In this document: in pieces, positions 17,666-28,943 of the stretch
Position numbering within the stretch: position 1 is the stretch's first letter
How the letters are laid out: each line of letters begins with the position of its first letter
NCBI RefSeq assembly: GCF_014194975.1
Contig: NZ_JACIAY010000002.1
Location: forward strand, 372,001-436,000
DNA from: Sphingomonas sp. BK580
GTDB taxonomy: Bacteria > Pseudomonadota > Alphaproteobacteria > Sphingomonadales > Sphingomonadaceae
Length of the DNA: 64,000 bases
Reading direction: 5' to 3'
Notes under the pieces: generated by a model
Database searches by the model: none
What the model was told of the DNA's origin: nothing
The model's input: only the letters and a program-made list of their open reading frames with translations
Translations under genes and position numbers: made by a program

Positions 17666-18670
17666 TCACCACTCGACGCCGATCTTGCCGAAATGGCCGG
17701 CCGACTGCTGGAAGCGGAAGGCGTCGGGCAGCCGCTCGAGCGGGAAGCGACGGTCGATCACCGGACGGATGCCGGTCGCCTCGATCGCGCGCACGAACGC
17801 CTGCTGTTGGCGGCGCGAGCCGACGATCAGCCCCTGCAACCGCGCCTGCTTGCCCATCAGCGCCGCGGTCGGCACGTCGCCAGTCACCCCGGCGACGGTG
17901 CCGATGAGCGCGATCTGACCGCCGACCCGCACCGCCTCGATCGACTGGGTCAGCGTGCCGGCACCGCCGAGCTCGAGCACGTGATCGACCCCGCCGCCGC
18001 TCCAGTCACGCACCGCGCGGCCCCAGTCCTGGACCTCGCGATAGTTGACGACATGGTCGGCGCCGAGGTCGCGCGCGCGCTCCAGCTTCTCGCCCGCGGA
18101 GGAGGTGACGATCGCGGTCGCGCCCATCGCCTTGGCGATCTGCAGCCCCCAGATCGCGACGCCGCCGGTGCCGAGCAACAGCACCGTGTCGCCCGCCTTG
18201 AGCGCGCCGTCGCCGACCAGCGCGCGCCAGGCGGTGAGCCCCGCGGTGGTGATCGCCGCCGCCTCGACCGCGTCATAGCCCCTGGGCGCGCGCGTGAAGG
18301 CGGTGGCGGGGCGGACGACGGCCGCGGTGGCGTGGCCGTCGATGCCGTCGCCGGGCGTGCGGCGGAAGTCGCCGACCGTCGGCTCGCCGTCCTGCCAGTC
18401 GGGGAAGAAGCAGGAGACGACCGCGTCGCCGACCTGGAACTCGGTGACGCCCTCGCCGATCGCCTCGACCGTGCCCCCGCCGTCGGCCAGCGCGATCACG
18501 CGGTCGCCCGCCGGCATGCGCCCGCAGACCACGCCGAGGTCGTGGTAGTTGAGCGAGCTGCCGTGCAACGCCACGCGGATCTCGCCGCGGCCGGGCGCGC
18601 CCGGGTCGGCGCGCTCGGTGAAGCCGAGGGTGTCGAGGGTAGGCGGGGCGCCGATCGTCATGGCCTTCAT
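17666..18670 (-). CDS. NAD(P)-dependent alcohol dehydrogenase, MDR superfamily
   Basis: 334 aa. GroES-like N-terminal domain (HGSSLNYHDLGVVCGRMP), then a Rossmann domain with LLLGTGGVAIWGLQIAKAMGA. The structural-zinc Cys cluster is absent, so it belongs with the quinone-oxidoreductase-like MDR members. ATG 18670 gives MKAMTIG with an AAGGAC ribosome-binding site. The substrate is unknown. It is leftward like the aldo/keto reductase 100 bases upstream. Confidence 0.83.
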   Translation of the reverse strand: MKAMTIGAPPTLDTLGFTERADPGAPGRGEIRVALHGSSLNYHDLGVVCGRMPAGDRVIALADGGGTVEAIGEGVTEFQVGDAVVSCFFPDWQDGEPTVGDFRRTPGDGIDGHATAAVVRPATAFTRAPRGYDAVEAAAITTAGLTAWRALVGDGALKAGDTVLLLGTGGVAIWGLQIAKAMGATAIVTSSAGEKLERARDLGADHVVNYREVQDWGRAVRDWSGGGVDHVLELGGAGTLTQSIEAVRVGGQIALIGTVAGVTGDVPTAALMGKQARLQGLIVGSRRQQQAFVRAIEATGIRPVIDRRFPLERLPDAFRFQQSAGHFGKIGVEW

Positions 18671-18773
18671 GTCGGGTCCTTCATGCTTCGCTTCTCGGAT
18701 GAGCGGGCGGCGATGTCGTGTCGCCGCGCGAGCGTTCAAGCGCCGCCGCGCGTGCCTTCACGAGTCGCTACGC

Positions 18774-19850
<1,077 letters not shown>

Positions 19851-19992
19851 GCGACGGCTCCGTGACGACCGGGTAATGACGCCCCAACGTCCGTCGACGC
19901 GGGGCGGTCCCGCCGGACACGGCGACACGCGATCACCGCTCGCCAAACCGTCGCGAGCCTCTATGATCCGCTGGCGAAGGGGAGAGGCGAGG

Positions 19993-20307
19993 ATGAAGCA
20001 GGGCGAGGCCGCGCTCGAGCGGCTGGCGGAGGACCCGCGCTACCGGCGGCTGGTGCGGCGCCGCGGGCGGCTCGGGCTGGCGCTGACCGCGGTGATGCTC
20101 GTCGCCTATCTCGGCTTCGTGCTGCTGGTCGCCTTCGACAAGCCGCTGCTCGCGCGGTCGCTGGCGGGCGGGGCGACCTCGCTGGGCATCCCGCTCGGGC
20201 TGGGCGTGATCCTGCTCGCGATCGCGCTGACCGGCATCTACGTGTACCGCGCCAACCGCGAGTTCGACGCCGAGCTCGCCGCGATCGTCGCCGAGGCGCG
20301 GCGGTGA
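19993..20307 (+). CDS. DUF485 membrane protein (YjcH-like)
   Basis: 104 aa, two transmembrane helices. The N-terminal [20 protein letters not shown] and the C-terminal [16 protein letters not shown] are the hallmarks of DUF485 proteins that accompany ActP-type symporters. ATG 19993 has a GAGGCGAGG ribosome-binding region. Its stop overlaps the symporter GTG by GTGA, so the pair is coupled. Confidence 0.88.
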   Translation: MKQGEAALERLAEDPRYRRLVRRRGRLGLALTAVMLVAYLGFVLLVAFDKPLLARSLAGGATSLGIPLGLGVILLAIALTGIYVYRANREFDAELAAIVAEARR

Positions 20308-21929
20308 CCGGCGCGGGCGGCGGCACCGGATGGCCCGCGCTGGCGATGTTCGGCTGCTTCGTGCTGCTGACGCTCGCGATCACGCGCTGGGCGGCGCGGC
20401 GGACGCGCACCGCCGCCGACTTCTACGCCGCCGGCGGCGGCATCACCGGCTTCCAGAACGGCCTGGCGATCGCGGGCGACTTCATGTCGGCGGCGTCGTT
20501 CCTCGGCATCTCGGCGCAGATCTTCGCCGACGGCTATGACGGGCTGATCTACTCGATCGGCTTCCTGGTCGGATGGCCGATCGTGCTGTTCCTGATGGCG
20601 GAGCGGCTGCGCAACCTGGGCCGCTTCACCTTCGCCGACGTGACCTCGTTCCGCTTCGCGCAGACGCCGGTGCGGACGCTGGCGGCACTGTCGACGCTGC
20701 TGGTCGTGCTGTTCTACCTGATCGCGCAGATGGTCGGGGCGGGGCAGCTGATCCGGCTGCTGTTCGGCCTACCTTATCCTTACGCGGTGGCGATCGTCGG
20801 CGTGATGATGACGCTGTACGTGCTGTTCGGCGGCATGCTCGCGACCACCTGGGTGCAGATCGTCAAGGCGGTGCTGCTGCTCGGCGCGGCGAGCTTCATG
20901 GCGGCGGCGGTGCTGTGGCAGTTCGGCTCGCCCGAGGCGCTGTTCGCGCGCGCGGTGCAGGCCAAGGCCGCCGCCGCCGCGGCCAAGGGCGCCACGCCCC
21001 CCGAGGCGCTGGCCGCGGGTCGCGCGATCATGGGGCCGGGCGGCTTCATCAAGGACCCGGTCTCGGCGATCTCGCTCGGGCTCGCGCTGATGTTTGGCAC
21101 CGCCGGGCTGCCGCACATCCTGATGCGCTTCTTCACCGTGCCCGACGCGCGCGCGGCGCGCACCTCGGTGCTGTGGGCGACGGGGTGGATCGGCTATTTC
21201 TACCTGCTGACCTTCGTGATCGGCTTCGGCGCGATCGTGCTGGTCGGCACCGACCCGCGCTACCTCGACGCCGCGGGCGCGCTGCGCGGCGGCGGCAACA
21301 TGGCCGCGGTGCACCTCGCGCACGCGATCGGGGGCGACCTGTTCCTCGGCTTCGTCTCGGCGGTGGCGTTCGCGACCATCCTCGCGGTGGTCGCCGGGCT
21401 GACGCTCTCGGGCGCCTCGGCGGTGAGCCACGACCTCTACGCCAGCGTCTTCCGTCGCGGCCGCGCCGACCAGGCGGCGGAGCTGCGCGTCTCGCGCGTG
21501 ACCGTCGTGGTGCTCGCGCTGGTCGCGATCGCGCTGGGCATCCTGTTCGAGAAGCAGAACGTCGCCTTCATGGTCAGCCTGGCGTTCGCGATGGCGGCCT
21601 CGGCCAACTTCCCGGTCCTGCTGCTGTCATTGCTGTGGCGTGGCTGCACCACGCGCGGCGTGGTCGCGGGCGGGGCGGTCGGGCTGGCGCTCGCGCTCGG
21701 ACTGACCATCCTGTCGCCCGCGATCTGGGTGGCGGTGCTGGGGCACGCCGCGGCGATCTTCCCGTACGGCTCGCCCGCGCTCTTCTCGATGCCCGCGGCG
21801 TTCGCGACGATCTGGCTCGTCTCGCGGCTGGATCGCAGCGGACGCGCGGCGGTGGACCGCGCCGGCTATGTCGCGCAGCGAGTCCGGTCAGAGACGGGCA
21901 TCGGCGCCACGGGGGCCAGCGGTCACTGA
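20304..21929 (+). CDS. actP: Cation/acetate symporter (SSS family)
   Basis: 541 aa, about thirteen helices. [20 protein letters not shown] and [20 protein letters not shown] are the sodium:solute symporter N-terminal motifs; [21 protein letters not shown] and [17 protein letters not shown] are typical of ActP. Imports acetate or short carboxylates with Na+. GTG start overlaps the DUF485 stop. Substrate range is inferred from the family. Confidence 0.88.
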   Translation: MTGAGGGTGWPALAMFGCFVLLTLAITRWAARRTRTAADFYAAGGGITGFQNGLAIAGDFMSAASFLGISAQIFADGYDGLIYSIGFLVGWPIVLFLMAERLRNLGRFTFADVTSFRFAQTPVRTLAALSTLLVVLFYLIAQMVGAGQLIRLLFGLPYPYAVAIVGVMMTLYVLFGGMLATTWVQIVKAVLLLGAASFMAAAVLWQFGSPEALFARAVQAKAAAAAAKGATPPEALAAGRAIMGPGGFIKDPVSAISLGLALMFGTAGLPHILMRFFTVPDARAARTSVLWATGWIGYFYLLTFVIGFGAIVLVGTDPRYLDAAGALRGGGNMAAVHLAHAIGGDLFLGFVSAVAFATILAVVAGLTLSGASAVSHDLYASVFRRGRADQAAELRVSRVTVVVLALVAIALGILFEKQNVAFMVSLAFAMAASANFPVLLLSLLWRGCTTRGVVAGGAVGLALALGLTILSPAIWVAVLGHAAAIFPYGSPALFSMPAAFATIWLVSRLDRSGRAAVDRAGYVAQRVRSETGIGATGASGH

Positions 21930-22048
21930 TCCGACCGGACCGGCGGCAAAGAATCTTTACATAGCGTTAACCACCCCTAGTCAGATCATCGTTTCTGCGG
22001 CACGGTCCATCGCGTGGTGCGCCATGTCGGCGACTAGGGAGACCTACG

Positions 22049-23026
22049 ATGAAGAAATGGACCTTGGCGCTCGGCGCGCTGGGGCTGCTCGCGGCGCTGC
22101 CGGCGAGTGCGGACCGGAGCACGGCGCAGTTCACTTCGGTGACGGTGTTTGGTGACAGTCTGGTCGATGCCGGGAACCTCTATATCGCCAACGGCGGCAC
22201 CCGCCCCGACCCGAGCCAGGGCTATTTCCAGAACCGCTTCACCGACGGCTTCGACTATCCCGACCTGATCTCCCTCAAGCTCTTCGGCGCGCCAACCAAG
22301 CCCTCGCTCGCCGGTGGCAGCAACTACGCGTTCGGCGGCGCGCGCGTGGTCGATACCGGCGACGCCATCCCCGACCTCGGCGCGCAGCTCAGCACCTTCG
22401 CCGCCTCGGGCAAGCCGGTCGATCCGAACGGCCTGTACATCCTCAACTTCGGCGGAAACGACGTGTTCGGCGCCGAGGGCGTGTTCGGCCAGGTCGGTGC
22501 GATCGGCAACTACCCCGACGTGAGCAGCTACCTCGAGGCGGCGGCCAACCAATATGTCGCGGGGATCAAGGCGCTCAACGACCGCGGCGCGCGCAACATC
22601 CTGTTCACCGATTTTCCGAACGCGATCGATCCGCTGACCGTCGAGGCCAACGGCTACCTGCGCACCGCCTTGAGCGGGCTGAGCGTCAGCGCCGGCACCG
22701 ACCTGTACTTCTACAGCCTCAGCGACTTCAACCTGCGCGTGCTGCAGCATCCCGACCAGTTCGGGCTGCCGCCGCTGCGCGCCGACACCAGCTGCGTCGC
22801 GGCGAACGCGCAGGCGAGCGGATGCAAAGGGTTCTTCTCCTTCGACGGCGTCCACGTCACCGGCGCGGTACAGGCCGCCGGCTTCCGCGACATGGACCAG
22901 CGCTTCGGTCTGACCAGTGCGGTGCCCGAGCCCTCGGTCTGGGCGATGCTGATCCTGGGGTTCGGCCTGGTCGGCGCGACGTTGCGGCTCGGCCGGCGCC
23001 GCCGCGCCGCCGACACGACAGCCTGA
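22049..23026 (+). CDS. SGNH/GDSL esterase with PEP-CTERM sorting signal
   Basis: 325 aa. Signal peptide MKKWTLALGALGLLAALPAS; block I VFGDSLVDAGN with the nucleophilic Ser, block III FGGNDVFG, block V DGVHVTG with the catalytic His. The C-terminus is the sphingomonad PEP-CTERM form: PEPSVWAMLILGFGLVGATL then RRRR. Expected to be exported and processed by an exosortase; the substrate is probably an ester. GGGAG ribosome-binding site. The 119 bases upstream include an AT-rich CTTTACATAGCGTTAACC that may hold the promoter. Confidence 0.9.
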   Translation: MKKWTLALGALGLLAALPASADRSTAQFTSVTVFGDSLVDAGNLYIANGGTRPDPSQGYFQNRFTDGFDYPDLISLKLFGAPTKPSLAGGSNYAFGGARVVDTGDAIPDLGAQLSTFAASGKPVDPNGLYILNFGGNDVFGAEGVFGQVGAIGNYPDVSSYLEAAANQYVAGIKALNDRGARNILFTDFPNAIDPLTVEANGYLRTALSGLSVSAGTDLYFYSLSDFNLRVLQHPDQFGLPPLRADTSCVAANAQASGCKGFFSFDGVHVTGAVQAAGFRDMDQRFGLTSAVPEPSVWAMLILGFGLVGATLRLGRRRRAADTTA

Positions 23027-23076
23027 CATCGGGCCACCTCTCGCTCGCGACCGACACGCCGGCGTACCAGAGAGCT

Positions 23077-23097
23077 CGTCCCGGCCCCGCCGGGACG
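23077..23097 (+). terminator. Hairpin behind the esterase gene
   Basis: CGTCCCGG and CCGGGACG make a perfect 8-bp stem with a 5-base loop, 50 bases downstream of the esterase stop. No U-tract. Confidence 0.45.
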
Positions 23098-23541
23098 ACG
23101 TCGGCGCGGCGCGAGCCGATGCCAGCGGCTCCGAACGGGATGGCAGATGTCGCCGTAGCGCCGCCGCAGGGAGCGGTGCCGTAGATCCGTCCGAGGTCGC
23201 TGGGCGCCGTGGGGGGAGAACAGCTCGCTGCCCGTCACCGCGCCGAGGTCGCCGCTGACCCGGGCGCGCTGGATCGTCCGCTCGGACGGCGCCGCGCCCA
23301 TGCGCAACTCGCATCCGTCATGATAAGACCGAGCGGCTCCCCCTTGTCAGTTGTCTTCAGGGACGTCCGCGACCGCCTGCTCTCGTCTGTACGCAGCATC
23401 GGTCGAAAATAACCGAACGCATGGCCGCGAGCGGTGCGGCCTCTTCCTACCATAGGCTCAGTTCGATCGAGCACGTCCTGCCCGGCAGCGCGTCAGCGCG
23501 GTGCCGAACGGTGGAGGGGCGGCCGGAGGGGATGACGGGCG
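23098..23541. other. Intergenic region upstream of the glycan locus
   Basis: About 440 bases without a credible gene. It should contain the promoter of the GH85-TonB receptor pair. An AT-richer patch lies at about 23320-23420. Confidence 0.4.
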
Positions 23542-25881
23542 ATGGGAGACACGTGCTCGAGCGGCGCTGACGACGTGCCCGGCGGCGGGGGCACGCGGGC
23601 GGTCGCGCGCCGCGAGGTCGTCGTCGCTGGCCTGGCCCTCCTCGCCAGCGCGAGCAGCGCCGCGCTCCTCTCCGGCTGCGACGGCGGTGATAGCGCGGCC
23701 GCTCGTGCGGAAGCGGGTGGGACAGGGGTGAGATCGATGAGCGCCGGTCCGGTGCTCATCGACGCCGCGTCCGGGGTGGCGCCGATCCTGCCGCTGTTGC
23801 CCGGCGGCACGGCGGACGCCTTCGAGCGGCTGATGGCCTATGATCCGGCGACCGACCGCGATGCGGTGTACTTCCGCTCGGCCGTGCCGCTCGCGCCGCG
23901 GATCACGCCCTTCGCCGCGACCCAGGCGCACCCGCGGCTCGACCCGCGCGCGGGCGCCGCGACGCTCGCCACCACCAACCGGACGATCGCGCCCGGTGCC
24001 GCCGACGTCTGGCGGGCGGTGCGGCACGCGGCCACGCCGGCCGGCGGCGTGCAGGTGTCGCGCCGCCTCGGCGTACACGACATCGTGGTGCAGTGGAGCG
24101 GTACCGGGATCGTTCCCAACCCGGCGCTGACCGACGCGGCGCATCGCAACGGCGCGCTCTGCCTGGGCACGATCTGGCAGCCTGACGCGCGCCTGTTCGA
24201 CGGCAGCGTCGTGCCGGCCGAGCAGGTCGCGGAGAAGCTCGTCGGGCTGGCGCGATACTTCGGCTTCGACGGCTTTTTCGTCAATCATGAGCTCGGCGCC
24301 GCGCAGACCAAGACGCTGGTCGCGGGGCTGATGGCGGCGATGCATGCGGCCGCGCGGCGGGCGCGTCTCGCCCCCTTCCACCTCCAGCACTACGACGGAC
24401 ACGGCGACCTCAGGGACCTGTTCGCGCCGGACGCGAGCGGCGCGCCGGCCGCCGACACCGTGATGGTCGACCAGGGCTGGAGCGGCTACAACGGACCCGG
24501 CGGCTGCTGCTCCAGCTGGCCGGCCGACCCGACGACGCTCGCCGCGGGGGCGAGTGCTTACCGCCGTGCCCCCGAGCACGTCTTCTTCGGATTGCAGCTC
24601 TATCCCGGGCCGGGCTTCATCGGCGCCGCGGCGCCGCGCGTGATCAGCCCGGACGGGGGCACCGCGCGCGGCGGCGGGCTCCAGCTCTACTCGGTCGACG
24701 ACGGCTGCCTCAACCTGTGGCGCGCGCGCCAGGCGGGGCGCGGCGCGGCCTTCCTCGACGACGGCGTCGACGTCGCCACAGTCGAGCGGCTGGTCTACAG
24801 CGGCCAGACGCAGAACCCGGCGCTGTCCAACGCGCCGAGCGCCGCGCAGCAGGCGGTGTATGAGAGCGGCCGGCTCAGCTGGGGCGGCACCACCTTCTAC
24901 CATCTGTCCGAATGGGCGACGACCGACGGCGCGCCGGCGCGCTTTCGCCCCGACCAGGCCGATCTGCCGATCACCTACGGCGTGGCCAACTTCATCGCCG
25001 AGCGCTCGGTGATCGGCGCGGCGCCATTCGTCACGCACTTCAACGAGGGCGAGGGGCGGGCCTTCTTCGTCGAGGGCCGGCGCGTCGCCGACGCCGCCTG
25101 GTTCAACCTCGGCATCCAGGACGTGCTGCCGACCTGGCAATGGTGGCGCGCCCCGTTCGACGGGCTGACCGATCGCGCTGCCGCGGCGCCGGGGCTGCTC
25201 GAGGTCGGGCTCGATCAGGCGACCGCCTACGACGGCGGCTCGTCGCTGCGCGTGCACGGCCTGCTCGGCGCCGGCGCGGCGACGCGGGTCCATCTGTTCA
25301 AGAGCGACATCGCGGTGGCGGGCGCGACGGCGGTCGAGGTTGTGACGCTCGCCAGCGCGGCGGACCGCGCGCGCACTCGCCTCGGCCTGATCTTCGCCGA
25401 CCGGCCGGACCAGCCGGAGTGGCGGCCGCTGCCGCCCGGCCGGCCGGCCGCGGGCGAGGGCGGCTGGACGCTCAGCCGGCTCGGACTCGCCCGCTTCGTC
25501 GGCCGCCGCGTGGCCTGCATCCTCCTCGGGTTCGAGCCCGGCGAGGGCGGCGCCACCCCGCTCGACCTGCGCGTCGGCCGCCTCGCGATCACCGGCCAGG
25601 AAGATCGGGCGCTCGCGGCGCCGCGCGGGCTGCGGCTCGACCGCCGCGTCACCGACGCCGCGACCGGCGCGATCGGGCTGGGGCTGCGCTGGGACGATGA
25701 CGGCCGCTTCGACGTCTTCCACGTCGACTCGCGGGGCGGCGGGCGCCGCTGGCTCGGGCGCATCGACGGCCGGTGCTTCTACGGCCCGGCCGCGCTGCCG
25801 GCGGGGACGGCGTCGGCGCTCGTCGAGGTCCAGGCGATCGACGGCGCGCAGCGCGGCGGCGCGGCGCTGCTTCGCGTCTGA
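23542..25881 (+). CDS. GH85 endo-beta-N-acetylglucosaminidase, lipoprotein
   Basis: 779 aa. N-terminal ARREVVVAGLALLASASSAA followed by LLSGC: a Tat-like RR and a lipobox, so it should be lipid-anchored. The catalytic barrel follows GH85: AYDPATDRDAVYFRSAVPLA, AHRNGALCLGTIW and FGFDGFFVNHELG, where the Asn and Glu of NxE are the catalytic pair of this family (NQE in endo-D-like enzymes). Further on come TWQWWR and jelly-roll-like C-terminal domains. ENGases cut the chitobiose core of N-glycans. The next gene is a TonB receptor 59 bases downstream, giving a cut-and-import pair. Confidence 0.8.
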   Translation: MGDTCSSGADDVPGGGGTRAVARREVVVAGLALLASASSAALLSGCDGGDSAAARAEAGGTGVRSMSAGPVLIDAASGVAPILPLLPGGTADAFERLMAYDPATDRDAVYFRSAVPLAPRITPFAATQAHPRLDPRAGAATLATTNRTIAPGAADVWRAVRHAATPAGGVQVSRRLGVHDIVVQWSGTGIVPNPALTDAAHRNGALCLGTIWQPDARLFDGSVVPAEQVAEKLVGLARYFGFDGFFVNHELGAAQTKTLVAGLMAAMHAAARRARLAPFHLQHYDGHGDLRDLFAPDASGAPAADTVMVDQGWSGYNGPGGCCSSWPADPTTLAAGASAYRRAPEHVFFGLQLYPGPGFIGAAAPRVISPDGGTARGGGLQLYSVDDGCLNLWRARQAGRGAAFLDDGVDVATVERLVYSGQTQNPALSNAPSAAQQAVYESGRLSWGGTTFYHLSEWATTDGAPARFRPDQADLPITYGVANFIAERSVIGAAPFVTHFNEGEGRAFFVEGRRVADAAWFNLGIQDVLPTWQWWRAPFDGLTDRAAAAPGLLEVGLDQATAYDGGSSLRVHGLLGAGAATRVHLFKSDIAVAGATAVEVVTLASAADRARTRLGLIFADRPDQPEWRPLPPGRPAAGEGGWTLSRLGLARFVGRRVACILLGFEPGEGGATPLDLRVGRLAITGQEDRALAAPRGLRLDRRVTDAATGAIGLGLRWDDDGRFDVFHVDSRGGGRRWLGRIDGRCFYGPAALPAGTASALVEVQAIDGAQRGGAALLRV

Positions 25882-25940
25882 TCCCGGCGAGCCGCGGCCC
25901 ACGCGCGACGGGCAACCACAATCGAGAGGGGGAAAACGAC

Positions 25941-28814
25941 ATGACCATCATGCCGCGGCTCGCGCTTCTGGCGAGCGTTTCGACGCTGACCCTGCTGTCG
26001 CCCGCGGCCGCGGCGCAGCAGCCCGCCGCCCCGGCGACCACCTCGGCGGCGGACGTCTCACCTTCCTCGCAGGGCGACGAGACGGGCGCGCAGGAGATCG
26101 TCGTCACCGGCATCCGCGCCAGCCTCGCCTCGGCGCTCTCCGCCAAGCGGCGCGCCGCCAACGTGATCGACAGCATCTCCGCCGAGGACGCGGGCAAGTT
26201 CCCCGAGGTGAACGTCGCCGAGTCGCTCCAGCGCGTGCCCGGCGTGCAGGTGGTGCGCGGCTTCGGCCTGGGGCAGCAGATCGCCGCGCGCGGGCTCGGG
26301 CCCGACTTCACCAACGTGCTGCTCGACGGCCGCACGCTGCCGTCGGACACCGGCGCCTGGTCGGCCGACGGCGGCGGGCGCGGGCGCAGCTTCAACTTCG
26401 ACGTGCTGCCCGCCGACATGATCTCGCGCATCGACGTCAACAAGACGATGCTGCCGAGCCTCACCGAGGGCGGCATCGGCGCCACCGTCAACATCCTCAC
26501 CCCGCGCCCGCTGACGATCGGCAGGAGCTATGGCGCGCTCTCGCTCAGCGGCATGGTCGTGGAGCGCGTCCACACCGTCCGCCCGAATGTCAGCGGCCTG
26601 TATTCCTGGGTCAATCCGGCCAAGACCGTGGGCGTGCTGGTGTCCGGTTCCTACGCGGACTTCCGCATGTCGGGCGATTATGCCCGCATCAACCAATGGG
26701 ACGCCGCCGCCTTCAACGTCGTCCGCGGCAGCGTGACCGCACCGGTGACCACGTCGGAGCAGCTCAACGCCCCGCGGCAGGCGAGCTACGGTGTCTATGA
26801 CGGCGGCACCAGGCGCTCGTTCGGCAGCCTCGCGCTCCAGGTCGCGCCGGGCGACCGACTGACGCTGAGCGCCGACGGCTTCTATTCGCGGCTCGACCAG
26901 AAGATCGGCGATTCGATCGTCAACCTCGTGTTCGGCAACACGATCATCGATCCGACCGTCGATCGGAACGGCATCGTCACCGCGGGCCGCTATCCCGGCC
27001 AGGCCTTCCTGAGCGCGCCCGCGGTCGCCGCCGCGCTCGCGGGGAGCAAGGTGGCGCAGCCGCAGGATCTCTCGGTGATCCGGTCGCGCGACCGGCTCGC
27101 CGAGAGCTATGACCTCGGTGCCAACGCGGTGTGGCGGCCGAGCGACGCCCTGACCGTCACCGCCGACCTCTCCCATGGCCGCGCCACCGGTGACAAGCGC
27201 TTCGACCCCTATGTGCTGATCGGCAACACCGCCGCGAACGACGTCCGCTATGCCTTCCGGGACGGCAACCCGCAGGTCGCGACGAGCGACCCGGTGTTCA
27301 CCGATCCGGCGCGCATCCGGCTCGGCTACTCGGGCAACTGGGGCGAGACGATCGTCGATCGCCTCACCGAGGGACAGCTGAGCGCGCGCTGGCGCCCGAG
27401 CGGGTCGCCGATCGCGATCAGCGTCGGCGCGGACTATCAGGACCGCACCAAGGGGCAGGACAATTACAGCTCGCGCTCCGACCCCTACGACACGCTGACC
27501 TTCCCGGTCGACCCGTCGCTGCTGCGGCCGATGACCCTGGGGAACGACTTCCTGCGCGGCGCGGTGCGGCCGCCGAGCCGCCAGTTTTTCGGCTATGATC
27601 CGCGCCGGCTGATCGCGTGGCTGTCGCAGCCGGCGCAGCTCGACCGGCGCGGCCAGTACAGCAGCAGCTACCTGCCGACGCGCGCCGCCGACGGGACGAC
27701 CAACTGCACCGGCGATTGCGCGCTGATCGAGTCCGACCCGAAGATGCCGGGCGGCCCGCTGGCGCTGGTGTACGATCCGGGCGGCAGCTTCGCGACGCGC
27801 GAGCGGGTCGCCGCCGGCTATGCCGACGCGACGCTGTCGACGGGCGTGCTGTCGGGCAATGTCGGCGCGCGCGTCGTCCGTGTCGACACGGAGTCGCGCG
27901 GTTACGGCGCCACCGTCACCGGGATCGTGCTGCCGCAGGGCGGAAACACCTACGTGTTCACCTATTCGGCCGCGGGTCCGCAGGCCCGGGCGGCGCGCTA
28001 TGCGGCGGTGCTGCCGTCGGGCAATCTGACTCTCGAGATCACGCCAGAGCTGCTGCTGCGTGGCGCGGTCGGACGAGCGCTGAGCCGCGCCGATCTCAAC
28101 GACCTGCGCTACGGCGAGTCGTGGGGCGGGCAGGCTGGTTGGCTGACGCTGGCGCTCGGCAACCCGGCGCTCAAGCCCCAGTTCGCGACCAACTACGACC
28201 TGTCGCTCGAATATTACGTGTCGAAGGTGAGCTACGTCGCGGTGGCGGGGTTCCGCAAGGATCTCGCCGACCTGTTCCAGTCGCGCACGATCCAGGCGAC
28301 GCTGCCGCTCGCGCCCGAGCGCGTGTTCGTCACCCAGACCGTCAATCGCGCGCGCGGGCGCGTCGACGGCATCGAGGTGGCGGCGCAATATACGCTCGAC
28401 GATCGCTTCGGCTGGCTCTCCGGCCTGGGTGCGAGCGCCAATTACACGCGTGTCACCGCCAGGACACTCGGCGACGCCGGCGCGTGCGGCTTCACCGGCA
28501 TCTCACCCGACTCGTACAATGCGAGCGGCTTCTACGACGATGGCCGGCTCGAGCTGCGCGCCTCGTACAATTGGCGCTCGCGCTGGACGATGGCATGCGA
28601 CTGGAACGGTCCCGGAGTCGATCAGGTCCATGCCGCCTACGGTCAGGTCGACGTGGCGCTGCGCTACGATCTCGATCCGTCGTTCCAGCTGTTCGCCGAC
28701 GTCACGAACCTGGGCGACGCCGACAGCCTGATCTACGGCGGGGTGGCAACGCGCTTCATCGACCGCAGCCTCAACTATCGCCGGGTCAACGCCGGTGCGC
28801 GGCTCCGCTTCTGA
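25941..28814 (+). CDS. TonB-dependent outer-membrane receptor (Caulobacter/Xanthomonas type)
   Basis: 957 aa. Signal peptide ending SPAAAAQQ; TonB-box-like EIVVTGIRASLASAL; plug domain with NVIDSISAEDAGKFPEVNVA and ESLQRVPGVQV; 22-strand barrel ending in the terminal Phe of GARLRF. This subtype imports glycans and other large molecules in Proteobacteria. ATG 25941 follows GAGAGGGGGAAAACGAC. The ligand is probably a glycan released by the GH85 enzyme next to it (inference from adjacency). Confidence 0.88.
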   Translation: MTIMPRLALLASVSTLTLLSPAAAAQQPAAPATTSAADVSPSSQGDETGAQEIVVTGIRASLASALSAKRRAANVIDSISAEDAGKFPEVNVAESLQRVPGVQVVRGFGLGQQIAARGLGPDFTNVLLDGRTLPSDTGAWSADGGGRGRSFNFDVLPADMISRIDVNKTMLPSLTEGGIGATVNILTPRPLTIGRSYGALSLSGMVVERVHTVRPNVSGLYSWVNPAKTVGVLVSGSYADFRMSGDYARINQWDAAAFNVVRGSVTAPVTTSEQLNAPRQASYGVYDGGTRRSFGSLALQVAPGDRLTLSADGFYSRLDQKIGDSIVNLVFGNTIIDPTVDRNGIVTAGRYPGQAFLSAPAVAAALAGSKVAQPQDLSVIRSRDRLAESYDLGANAVWRPSDALTVTADLSHGRATGDKRFDPYVLIGNTAANDVRYAFRDGNPQVATSDPVFTDPARIRLGYSGNWGETIVDRLTEGQLSARWRPSGSPIAISVGADYQDRTKGQDNYSSRSDPYDTLTFPVDPSLLRPMTLGNDFLRGAVRPPSRQFFGYDPRRLIAWLSQPAQLDRRGQYSSSYLPTRAADGTTNCTGDCALIESDPKMPGGPLALVYDPGGSFATRERVAAGYADATLSTGVLSGNVGARVVRVDTESRGYGATVTGIVLPQGGNTYVFTYSAAGPQARAARYAAVLPSGNLTLEITPELLLRGAVGRALSRADLNDLRYGESWGGQAGWLTLALGNPALKPQFATNYDLSLEYYVSKVSYVAVAGFRKDLADLFQSRTIQATLPLAPERVFVTQTVNRARGRVDGIEVAAQYTLDDRFGWLSGLGASANYTRVTARTLGDAGACGFTGISPDSYNASGFYDDGRLELRASYNWRSRWTMACDWNGPGVDQVHAAYGQVDVALRYDLDPSFQLFADVTNLGDADSLIYGGVATRFIDRSLNYRRVNAGARLRF

Positions 28815-28874
28815 CGTTGGGATCGCTCCGTCCACCGGCGCGCACATGCGCCGGCCTGCGACGGCCGTTCGCCT

Positions 28875-28943
28875 GGCCGCCTTTGCGGCCGGGTGTGGCA
28901 GGTGAACGCCGGCAGGGCCTGCCTCTGCCGGCGTTCACCTGCC
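28875..28943 (+). terminator. Two tandem hairpins after the TonB receptor
   Basis: A small stem GGCCGC-CTTT-GCGGCC (28875-28890) is followed by a perfect 19-bp inverted repeat: arm GGCAGGTGAACGCCGGCAG at 28897-28915, 9-base loop, second arm 28925-28943. No U-tract; it may act as an mRNA-stabilising or bidirectional terminator. Confidence 0.55.

Noticed and set aside
26058..28388. Long minus-strand open frame inside the TonB receptor
   Set aside because: Low-complexity Arg/Asp/Gly/His composition; the plus frame encodes a complete receptor with signal peptide and terminal Phe.
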